From positions 1 through 20,984 of the forward strand of contig CALXWF010000133.1 in the NCBI GenBank assembly GCA_944392285.1: DNA of 20,984 nt. The letters run 5' to 3'. The notes under the pieces were generated by a model. That model did not search any database. It worked only from the letters and a program-made list of their open reading frames with translations, and was not told the origin of the DNA. This document shows, one piece after another, positions 1 to 7,119 of this stretch. The DNA is from an uncultured Alphaproteobacteria bacterium. GTDB lineage: Bacteria; Pseudomonadota; Alphaproteobacteria; RF32; CAG-239. The translations under genes and the position numbers were made by a program. Numbering within the stretch: position 1 is the first letter of the stretch; every line of letters starts with the position of its first letter.

Positions 1-347
1 TATGAAAACTCCCCTTCAACACGAAGGCCAAAATGCCACTCGTATCCGATACCTGCTCCAACACGATATCCTGTTCTTTCGCCGCATCTGTCCGCACCGC
101 CACGAATGACAGCGTAGACGCCTTGGCATTTTCTCACCTTTTCCTTATACAGACAATATTTTTTGCCTGCTTCGGTTTGGGTTGCTATTTTCTCTCCATT
201 CATCTTCGTGATGATGGTCTCACCGCGATAGATGAATTGTGCGGAGTCCCGAATGTAGGTCTCGCAATATTTTTGAGCGAGAACCTGGTTGGAACTTAAT
301 ATAACAGCTGCCAAGGCAGCGACGATAATATATAAAAATTTTTTCAT
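1..347 (-). CDS. Partial secreted protein, possibly outer-membrane beta-barrel (5' end only)
   Basis: The minus strand is open from an ATG at 347 to the left edge (115 codons seen), so the C-terminus is missing. The N-terminus is a signal peptide: MKKFLY, then a hydrophobic Ile/Val/Ala/Leu core, then a VLA|Q cleavage site at about residue 24. The mature part is Cys-containing (KYC, RKC, DRC). Near the edge it has alternating glycine/aromatic segments (YRVGAGIGYEWHFGLRVEG) that resemble beta-strands of small porin-like or opacity-type barrels; that family call is inference. It lies 76 bp downstream of the large lipoprotein gene on the same strand, so the two may be co-transcribed. The leader is A/T-rich (aaaattaaaaacc) with no Shine-Dalgarno site. 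Confidence is good that it is a gene and low for the family. Confidence 0.65.
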   Translation of the reverse strand, partial: MKKFLYIIVAALAAVILSSNQVLAQKYCETYIRDSAQFIYRGETIITKMNGEKIATQTEAGKKYCLYKEKVRKCQGVYAVIRGGADRCGERTGYRVGAGIGYEWHFGLRVEGEFS

Positions 348-363
348 GGTTTTTAATTTTTGT

Positions 364-407
364 GCTGCCACGAGCCGGTCAAAGGACCGTTTTTTCCCCG
401 TGACAGC
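364..407. other. Two-tier inverted repeat between two minus-strand genes
   Basis: The outer arms are gctgccacg (364-372) and cgtgacagc (399-407), pairing over nine positions with one G-U. The inner arms are cggtc (376-380) and gaccg (385-389) around a 4-nt loop. On the plus strand the inner hairpin is followed by six Ts (390-395), so it is terminator-like in that direction. On the minus strand, where the flanking genes are read, it lies between the lipoprotein stop and the next start. It could be a processing or attenuation hairpin, or a partial terminator. Confidence 0.4.
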
Positions 408-423
408 GTGTTAAACGTATTAT

Positions 424-2739
424 TTATTTTATCCGCAAAACCTGACTTCCGTTGACAGAAACAATCCAGGAACCGTCAGCCTGCTTTGCAGCAGAATGAA
501 GGATTTCCGGCGTTTTATCTCCAGTCATCATGTTGACTACCCGCTGGCCGATCAGCTGAGTATAGTTTGCATCGGTATAGGCTTTGTAAGTCCAGCCGTT
601 GCGATAATCTACACCGTCATTGATCAGAATGTTGGCGGGCAACCAACCGCGGCTATCGTTTGTTTTTAAAGCAGCGGAAACGACACCGCTGGGTTTGTTG
701 ATATCTACACCGTACATATATGTCTTATTGGTCGGGAAAGAACCATTGCTGATTTCATCCGTCATGACCAACAGGACGCCATTTTCACACTCAACACCGA
801 TACAGGTCCGGAAATTCGGTACATTGTTTATAATGCTTGCAACTACCTTTGTTACGTCGATGCCGACAATTTCTCCCAGTTCTGCCGGGATGTTTTTCTC
901 GAACGATTTCAGAACATCGATATTAACGTTCTGTCTTACAGTTTCAGATACACCGTTGAAAGTTCCCAAATAGTTGAGAACCGATGGATATCTGAAATAT
1001 GTCTCACCGCCAACGGTTACTTCCGTAGCTTCTGACTGAGCATAGTCGCTGTAAACCACCGTCCAAGACAACCCTTCAGACAGGTTCACCTTCAGATCTC
1101 CAATGGTATAGACAACATCATCATATTGAGCGGTGATGTTATGACTCCAGTTGCCTCCGTCATAGTTGAAGGTGTAAACCGTTGTCATTGTCTTGCCAGA
1201 GAAATTTCCGTCGGTGAAGTTTCTTTCCGTCGTAGAAGAAGTTTCCCCTGCGCCTACGATAGCTGCTGCTGATTGTCTTTTCGTTAACTCGGGTTGAGTA
1301 ACGATAGACACGTTCAAGTTCCGTTTTACTTGGCTTCTAGATTCACCATTGATTGACGAAATCGTCACCAAGGTAAATTCAGCATACCAATTGCCGTTTT
1401 CCTGATAATGTCTCAGGTTTTCAGCGCGGTATTCGAATGTTTCAACAGCTTCTTCTTTTTCAACGTCAACCAACACGGAGTTGGTCACATTCCGGGTCAA
1501 ATCTTTCACTGAACCGATGAAGTTCAATGTCGTCGGATAGCGGTCATACGTTTTTCCGTCTTTTACTACCTCGTAAGAAGCAGCTTGAGAAGAAGTCGTA
1601 TAATTAACTGTCCATTTCAGATTTTCACCAAGGTCAACGGTGATATCCTCATCTTTGTAGGTGAGAACATCAACAGCGGTTGTTACAACGCTGTTCCATC
1701 TGCCGCCGTCAAAAGAAACGGTGTGAGTGGTTTCTACTCTGTTACCAGAGAAAAATCCGTCAACAATACTTGAAGAATTGCTGGTTTCGTTGGCTGAAGA
1801 ACGAATGACTGCATTGGATTCCTGCTCGACAATCTTTTCGGCTTCGCCGGAAATGGTTGCATTCAGGTTTCTTACAATCTCTGTTCTGTCTTCACGGCCG
1901 TCATTCCAAATGATGACTTTGGTAAAGCGCACAAACAGATTGTCGTTCTCTGTATAATACTCAAGGTCTTGGTAGCCCTTGAAAATTATATTCGGGTCAT
2001 CTTCATCTCCTCCCGGAACATAGCCGTCATCAGTCGTAAATACGCCCAGGAATGCATCATATTGCTCAACGCTGTTGTCTGATAAAACGGACTCAAACGT
2101 TAAAGCGACGTTCGTATAATGGAACGTCCGGTCGCCGATAATGCTGTCTTTAACAAACGTGTTGTCATTGACCAAATATTCTGTCGTTCCCCAGGTTATT
2201 TCCGGAAAAGTTACCTGCTTGCCGGCGAAAGAGAATGATTGCGTTTCGCTTGTCAATTTGATGTTTACCTTCGTACCATCAAAGTTAAACAAGTTATTGA
2301 CTACTTTTACGCTTTCTTCCTCCCATCGGTTTTCAACGGCGCCTTCGGTCTCAAATACCAAATCCTTCCGATATACATCTCTTTTGGCAGGGATATATAT
2401 GTTCAGAATGTTCGTACTCATTACCGTCGTGTCAAAATGAAAGTTGTCTTCCATATCGTTGTATTGTACTCGTACAATGTTTCGACGATTATAGGAGACT
2501 TGTTTGCCGAAATCGGTATCCTCAACCTTGCGGCTGTAATCTATGATTTCGGACGATACGATATAGACTGTGTCTACATTGGCGTCGAGATGCCCTTCGC
2601 CGTGTCCGTTGTTTCCACTGTTGCCGTTTTCGCCTTTCGGTTCAATTTCGAGCTCATTAGCGGAACAACTAACAAATACCACTGCTGCAATAGCGATGAT
2701 GGCTGCCATCACGCTATTAAGAAAATTTCTTGTTTTCAT
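424..2739 (-). CDS. Large surface lipoprotein with internal beta-rich repeats
   Basis: This is a 771-aa protein. Residues 1-25 form a lipoprotein signal peptide ending in the lipobox VFVSC (Cys25), followed by a Gly/Asn-rich linker (35-52). Two clear homologous repeats cover about 255-425 and 435-610. Each begins with a Tyr-rich strand plus ENDNLF/ENGNWY, continues with V(K)RNLN, a FDGG(R/N)W motif, a V(D/N)LxExLxWTV motif, and ends with RYPxxLNxxG. A third, diverged copy is visible at about 150-222 (FNFDG, ITWGTTEYLV). The C-terminal 613-771 is a separate region ending in SWIVSVNGSQVLRIK. I do not recognise a named family; a cell-surface or adhesin-like role is inference. The leader is almost pure A/T with no Shine-Dalgarno site. 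The SCSANELEIEP context and repeat style resemble Bacteroidota surface lipoproteins, so transfer is possible. Confidence 0.75.
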   Translation of the reverse strand: MKTRNFLNSVMAAIIAIAAVVFVSCSANELEIEPKGENGNSGNNGHGEGHLDANVDTVYIVSSEIIDYSRKVEDTDFGKQVSYNRRNIVRVQYNDMEDNFHFDTTVMSTNILNIYIPAKRDVYRKDLVFETEGAVENRWEEESVKVVNNLFNFDGTKVNIKLTSETQSFSFAGKQVTFPEITWGTTEYLVNDNTFVKDSIIGDRTFHYTNVALTFESVLSDNSVEQYDAFLGVFTTDDGYVPGGDEDDPNIIFKGYQDLEYYTENDNLFVRFTKVIIWNDGREDRTEIVRNLNATISGEAEKIVEQESNAVIRSSANETSNSSSIVDGFFSGNRVETTHTVSFDGGRWNSVVTTAVDVLTYKDEDITVDLGENLKWTVNYTTSSQAASYEVVKDGKTYDRYPTTLNFIGSVKDLTRNVTNSVLVDVEKEEAVETFEYRAENLRHYQENGNWYAEFTLVTISSINGESRSQVKRNLNVSIVTQPELTKRQSAAAIVGAGETSSTTERNFTDGNFSGKTMTTVYTFNYDGGNWSHNITAQYDDVVYTIGDLKVNLSEGLSWTVVYSDYAQSEATEVTVGGETYFRYPSVLNYLGTFNGVSETVRQNVNIDVLKSFEKNIPAELGEIVGIDVTKVVASIINNVPNFRTCIGVECENGVLLVMTDEISNGSFPTNKTYMYGVDINKPSGVVSAALKTNDSRGWLPANILINDGVDYRNGWTYKAYTDANYTQLIGQRVVNMMTGDKTPEILHSAAKQADGSWIVSVNGSQVLRIK

Positions 2740-3195
2740 AATTTTTATTTTTTATTATTTTTATTATTATTTTTTTCTTTTTAATAGCGCTGGCGGGACA
2801 GGTTCGAGGTAAAACTCTACACGTTTAAGCTTTTTACTTAAAAACCAACTGAATTTTTAATAATATTGATGACCTGTTGCAGCCCATATATTATTAATAT
2901 ATATTAGACTGTTAAGTCGTCCCCATAATAACAGATGAATAGAATAATTTTTTGACAAAATCAGAATATCATAAAATGAGTTAAAAAACAATAAAAACTT
3001 CAAAATCGACAAAAACAAATCCAGATTTCATCAAAATGTCATAAAAGGCATGTTTCGACATATTGGGCGAAAGTGGACAAAAATCTTGACTTTCGGCGCA
3101 AAATCAATTAGGATTTGCCCATTATTTGAGGTTGAATCTGCAAAAGAAGACTCATTTTTGCGTCTAAATTTTGGCTGAAATCTGAGGAAGTTTTT
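2740..3195. other. AT-rich divergent intergenic region
   Basis: This 456-bp spacer separates the minus-strand lipoprotein from the plus-strand beta-helix gene. The lipoprotein side (2740-2780) is nearly pure A/T. A perfect AT palindrome lies at 2886-2902 (8-bp arms around one base). A plus-strand sigma70-type promoter lies at 3086-3114. I see no convincing small ORF, tRNA or structured RNA. Confidence 0.5.
3086..3114 (+). promoter_or_regulatory. Predicted sigma70 promoter for the beta-helix gene
   Basis: TTGACT (3086-3091), a 17-nt spacer and TAGGAT (3109-3114). The predicted leader to the ATG at 3196 is about 75 nt and contains the Shine-Dalgarno sequence gaggaag just before the start. Confidence 0.5.
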
Positions 3196-3918
3196 ATGAA
3201 AAAAGAGTTTTTAAGGCGTTTGCCGCAGGTCGATTTGGTCGGCTTGCCGCCAAGAGATTTGAAAAATTTTCCGCCGATTCTGGTGCCGATTCGCGGAGAA
3301 AAACTTAAGGAAGATGAAATTAAATATATTTTGCACTTGTGCGGGCAGCATGATAAGGCGCCTTGCTACAGAATGCAGGCCGTGAAGGAGTTTGTGACCC
3401 CGGATAAACATTTGGTTCATGAAGGCGAGTGGGGCGGCGTGGTCGATAGTCTGGCTTTTGTGGCACAAAAAGATGCCTCTTGGGTTGAAAACGGGAGCTT
3501 TGCTTATCATAGCGCGGTGTCTGAGGATACGCTAGTGTCTGCGCAGAGCACGGTTTTGGAAAGCGAAGTGCGCCATTCGATGATTGAAAAAAGCCAAATT
3601 TTGCAAAGCAGAATCAATGATTCTACCATTCAGAACAGTGAAATTTTGGATCATTGCACGATTGTAAATTCTGACGTGGTTAATTGTCGGTTGTTTGACA
3701 GGGTTTGGTTGGAAAAAGTTTCTGCTCAAAGTTCATCATTGTTTTTTACGGCGGCGGATAATTCGGTGATCTATTTTGAAAAGCTTAGAGGCGATGCGGA
3801 AAACGTCAGACAGCTTAATTTGCATGACTATCATTCGCCGAAGTTTCAAAAAGCCAAGGCAGAGAATAAGCCTAAAGGTTTTTGGCAAAGATTGTGGCGC
3901 GGCGATTTTGAGCGCTAA
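3196..3918 (+). CDS. Pentapeptide-like beta-helix repeat protein, function unknown
   Basis: A 240-aa soluble protein with no signal peptide. The start is supported by gaggaag ending 5 nt before the ATG. Residues 118-168 show a strict five-residue period, [S/C]-x-[I/V/L]-x-x, repeated ten times: S118-V120, S123-V125, S128-I130, S133-I135, S138-I140, S143-I145, S148-I150, C154-I156, S159-V161, C164-L166. One extra residue interrupts the pattern near 151-153. Small residues at i-2 and aliphatic residues at i match the inward-facing pattern of pentapeptide-repeat quadrilateral beta-helices, although Leu/Phe at i is more usual there; a left-handed hexapeptide-type helix is the alternative. The N-terminal 1-110 is unrecognised. 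The C-terminal tail is basic with tryptophans (KPKGFWQRLWRGDFER). The gene is monocistronic, with its own promoter and terminator. Confidence 0.75.
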   Translation: MKKEFLRRLPQVDLVGLPPRDLKNFPPILVPIRGEKLKEDEIKYILHLCGQHDKAPCYRMQAVKEFVTPDKHLVHEGEWGGVVDSLAFVAQKDASWVENGSFAYHSAVSEDTLVSAQSTVLESEVRHSMIEKSQILQSRINDSTIQNSEILDHCTIVNSDVVNCRLFDRVWLEKVSAQSSSLFFTAADNSVIYFEKLRGDAENVRQLNLHDYHSPKFQKAKAENKPKGFWQRLWRGDFER

Positions 3919-3942
3919 GATGTTTTTGCCTTTGTTGTTTTG

Positions 3943-3975
3943 AGCGGGGTCTTTTGCAAGGCTCCCGCTTTTTTA
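3943..3975 (+). terminator. Rho-independent terminator after the beta-helix gene
   Basis: Stem agcggg (3943-3948) with cccgct (3964-3969), followed by T-rich 3969-3974. Confidence 0.75.
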
Positions 3976-4058
3976 TTGTTGATGTGTCGGTCTTTTCCTC
4001 TCGGTGGGGCAAGGTTGGGATAGGGGGGTAAATAAGGACTGCTACGCAGAAGTTTTCT

Positions 4059-4101
4059 GGATTCCAAATGTGCCAGTTCCCGTGGGGCTGGCCTTTGGAA
4101 T
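4059..4101. repeat. Large palindromic element in the G-rich spacer before ppdK
   Basis: The left arm attccaaa-tgt-gccag (4061-4076) pairs with ctggc-c-tttggaat (4088-4101). Thirteen base pairs form around a 3-versus-1 nt internal loop, with a short apical cccgtggg. The layout (tggattcc...ggaatga) resembles the intergenic palindromic elements found in Rickettsia and Neisseria. The surrounding 3976-4190 is G-rich and compositionally unlike the neighbouring spacers. Open frames here (for example 4004-4189 plus) look like by-products of this composition rather than genes. Confidence 0.5.
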
Positions 4102-4207
4102 GATAGGGAAAGGGGAAAGAGGGTGCGGTCTTTCGAATGACAATAAATTGGGCAAGGAATGGCAGAGAAGGCTAAAGGGGTGGGGATAAATCTTTTTTTT
4201 CAATATT

Positions 4208-4235
4208 TTGCTTGAAGAATCTATCAATCTATTAT
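4208..4235 (+). promoter_or_regulatory. Predicted ppdK promoter
   Basis: TTGCTT (4208-4213), a 16-nt spacer and TATTAT (4230-4235). The predicted transcription start is around 4242, immediately before a strong palindrome. Confidence 0.4.
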
Positions 4236-4244
4236 AAATTTGCA

Positions 4245-4282
4245 AAGAATTTAATGCGGCCGCTTAAATTCTTAGGTTTTTT
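4245..4282 (+). promoter_or_regulatory. Palindrome in the ppdK leader: operator or attenuator-like hairpin
   Basis: Perfect 10-bp arms aagaatttaa (4245-4254) and ttaaattctt (4264-4273) flank a centre that is itself the palindrome gcggccgc. Six Ts follow at 4277-4282, so the RNA could fold as a terminator-like hairpin right at the 5' end of the transcript. Alternatively it is a dimeric operator at the start site. No regulator is identifiable from this window. Confidence 0.45.
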
Positions 4283-4330
4283 GCGGTCTTTTGTTTAACA
4301 TATGAAAAGCTGATAGGAGCTAAATGAACC

Positions 4331-7009
4331 ATGACTAAATGGGTATATACATTTGGAAACGGCAAAGCCGAAGGCGATGCCTCTATGCGAAATCTCCTCG
4401 GCGGTAAAGGTGCTAACCTTGCTGAAATGAACAAGGTTGGTTTGCCCGTACCTCCCGGATTTACGGTTACGACTGAAGTTTGTACTTATTACTATAACAA
4501 TAATCACACTTAACCGGCTGATTTGAAAGATCAGGTTAAAGAAGCTGTTGCCGGTGTTGAAAAAATCATGGGCAAAAAATTTGCCGATGCCGAAAACCCC
4601 TTGTTGTTCTCGGTTCGTTCAGGCGCCAGAGTTTCTATGCCGGGTATGATGGATACCGTCCTTAACCTCGGTTTGAATGATGAAACCGTTAAAGCTTTGG
4701 CTAAAGCTTCCGGCTCTGAGAGATTTGCTTATGACTCTTATCGTCGTTTCTTGCAGATGTTCTCTGACGTGGTTTTGGGTGCTGACCTCGACCTCTATGA
4801 AGAAGCTTTGGAAAATATGAAAAAATCCAAAGGCTATAAATCTGATACGGATTTGACCGCTGAAGACCTTAAAGAATTGGTTAAAGAATATAAAGAAATC
4901 GGTCAGAAATTGGGTAAAGTCGTTCCGCAAGATCCTTGGGACCAATTGTGGGCCGGTATCGGCGCCGTGTTCGGTTCTTGGATGGTAGACCGCGCTATTA
5001 CTTATCGTAAACTTAACAATATTCCGGGTGACTGGGGTACAGCCGTTAACGTTCAGACCATGGTATTCGGTAATGCCGGTGATGACTGCGCGACCGGTGT
5101 TTGCTTCTCTCGTGACCCCGCAACCGGTGAAAATGTTTACTACGGCGAATATTTGGTTAATGCTCAAGGTGAAGACGTTGTTGCCGGTATTCGTACACCG
5201 CAACCGATGGCTTCTAAAGGCGATGGCACTTCTTTGGAAGAAAAATGGCCGCACCTTTATAAAGAATTGGTTGATGTTCGTAACAACCTTGAAGCTCACT
5301 ATAAAGATATGCAAGATATGGAATTTACCATTGAGCACGGCAAACTTTGGATGTTGCAATGCCGTAACGGTAAACGTACCGCTCAGGCTGCCGTTCGTAT
5401 GGCCGTTGAAATGGTTGAAGAAGGCTTGCTGAATAAAGAAGAAGCTATTATGCGCGTCGGTGCCGACCAGCTTGACCAGTTGTTGCACCCGATGCTTGAC
5501 CCGAAAGCTCCGAAGAAAGTTATCGCTACCGGTTTGCCGGCTTCTCCGGGTGCTGCCGTCGGTCGTGCCGTATTTAACGCTGAAGATGCCGAAGCTTGGG
5601 CTGCCAAAGGTGAAAAAGTTATCCTTATTCGTAACGAAACCAGCCCTGAAGATATCGGCGGTATGCATGCTTCTCAAGGTGTTATTACCGCTCGCGGCGG
5701 TATGACCTCTCACGCAGCCGTTGTTGCTCGCGGTATGGGTACGCCTTGCGTTTCCGGTTCTCATGATATTGTTATCAGCTACAAAGACAAAACCATGACC
5801 ACCAAATCCGGCGTTGTTGTTAAGGAAGGTGATTGGGTATCTTTGGACGGTGGTAAAGGCCAGATTATTGAAGGTCAGGTTCCGACCGTTAAAGCTGATA
5901 CCAACACCGGTAACTTCGGTAAGTTGATGAGCTGGGTTGATGAAATTCGCACGATTGAAGTTCGCGCTAATGCCGAAACTCCGAAAGATGCTCAGCAAGC
6001 TCGTGACTTCGGTGCTCAGGGTATTGGTTTGGCTCGTACTGAACATATGTTCTTTGATGCCGACAGAATTCCTGATATGCGTGCCATGATTTTGTCTGAC
6101 AACGAAGAAGGCCGCCGCGCCGCTTTGGCTCGTTTGTTGCCTTATCAAAAACAAGACTTCAAAGACTTGTTTAAGATTATGGAAGGCATGCCGGTTGTTA
6201 TTCGTTTGCTCGATCCTCCTTTGCATGAGTTCTTGCCGCATACGGATGCCGAAATGCAAGATTTGGCCAACAAAATGGGCATGACCTTGCAACAAGTTAA
6301 GAATCGCGCAGATGCTTTGCATGAAGCTAACCCGATGCTTGGTCACCGTGGTTGCCGCTTGCCGATTACTTATCCGGAAATTTGCGAAATGCAAACTCGT
6401 GCCATTTTGGAAGCCGCTATTGAGTGTGCCGACAATGGTATTAAAGTTTTGCCTGAAATCGAAGTTCCTTTGACAGGTTCTAAGAAAGAGCTTGATATCG
6501 TTAAAGATATTATTGACAGAACCGCTGAAAAAGTCTTCGCCGAAAAAGGCAAGAAAGTTAAATATGAAGTAGGCTCCATGATTGAATTGCCGCGTGCTGC
6601 TTTGAAAGCTGACGAATTGGCTAAATCTGCCGAGTTCTTCGGTTTTGGTACAAACGACCTTACTCAAACGACTTTGGGTATGAGCCGTGATGATACCGGT
6701 GCTATCTTGGATGAATATCGCGCTCGCGGTGTTTATGTTGCCGACCCGTTTGCCTCTATCGATGTTGAAGGCGTCGGTGCTTTGGTTAAGATGGCTTGCG
6801 AAAAAGCTCGCAGCTCCAATCCGAATATTTGGCTTGGTGTTTGCGGTGAGCATGGTGGTGATCCTGCGTCTATCGACTTCTTCCAGACCTGCGGCATGAA
6901 CTATGTTTCTTGCTCGCCGTTCCGTGTACCGGTAGCGCGCTTGGCTGCTGCTCAGGCTGCCGTTCGTCATAAAAATGATGCCGGTTGCTCTTGCAAAAAA
7001 GCATGCTAG
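4331..7009 (+). CDS. ppdK: Pyruvate, phosphate dikinase, interrupted by an in-frame TAA at codon 61
   Basis: PPDK interconverts pyruvate + ATP + Pi with PEP + AMP + PPi in the cytoplasm. The reading frame from the ATG at 4331 (MTKWVYTFGNGKAEG, then LLGGKGANLAEMNKVGLPVP) has a TAA at 4511-4513, then resumes in the same frame (PADLKDQVKEAV) to a TAG at 7007-7009. Homologues read TYPADLK here, so TAA replaces a Tyr codon. Counting the stop as a residue, the product would be 892 residues, normal for the family. The ATP-grasp domain includes RSGARVSMPGMMDTVLNLG. The phospho-histidine motif GGMTSHAAV has His461. The TIM-barrel PEP domain has GTNDLTQTTLG and GVCGEHGGDP with Cys838. The tail AGCSCKKAC is Cys-rich. 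AGGAG lies 11 nt before the ATG. No Shine-Dalgarno site supports a restart at the TTG at 4523, and such a restart would lose the N-terminal ATP-binding loop. This may be a nonsense mutation, a base-call error or readthrough. Confidence 0.9.
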
Positions 7010-7030
7010 TCGACTGAGACTGTGAAATAG

Positions 7031-7067
7031 AAACTCCCGATGCCCGATGGTGTCGGGAGTTTTTTTA
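7031..7067 (+). terminator. Rho-independent terminator of ppdK
   Basis: An 8-bp stem actcccga (7033-7040) / tcgggagt (7053-7060) is followed by a run of eight Ts. Confidence 0.9.
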
Positions 7068-7072
7068 TCTGT

Positions 7073-7101
7073 TTGACAGAAAAAGTTAAATCCGTCATAC
7101 T
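7073..7101 (+). promoter_or_regulatory. Predicted promoter of the muramidase gene
   Basis: TTGACA (7073-7078), a 17-nt spacer and CATACT (7096-7101). It starts just after the ppdK terminator and gives a very short leader containing AAGGAG. Confidence 0.5.
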
Positions 7102-7119
7102 TATGTTAAGGAGAGCGTG

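Noticed and set aside
33..299. 88-aa plus-strand open frame at the left edge
   Set aside because: It lies antisense to a signal-peptide-bearing minus-strand gene (347 to the edge) and has no Shine-Dalgarno site or recognisable features.
2790..2825. ggttcga motif resembling a tRNA T-loop
   Set aside because: The flanking bases do not form a T-stem, and no anticodon or acceptor stem can be drawn.
408..2830. Inverted ttaaacgt sequences flanking the large lipoprotein gene, suggesting element ends
   Set aside because: Only eight identical bases, no target duplication and no transposase; likely chance.
2952..2977. TTGACA-like box in the divergent spacer
   Set aside because: No acceptable -10 at 16-18 nt spacing; the 3086-3114 promoter is better placed for the downstream gene.
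4004..4245. Small open frames on both strands in the G-rich spacer before ppdK
   Set aside because: They span the palindromic element and lack ribosome sites; best explained by the repeat's composition.
4511..4513. Stop-codon reassignment or recoded amino acid at the ppdK TAA
   Set aside because: TAA ends many other genes here and no recoding signal is visible; mutation or sequencing error is simpler.
4619..6970. 783-aa minus-strand open frame opposite ppdK
   Set aside because: A mirror frame caused by ppdK codon usage; its sequence is low-information (Asn/Phe/Thr-rich) and ppdK motifs are unmistakable on the plus strand.
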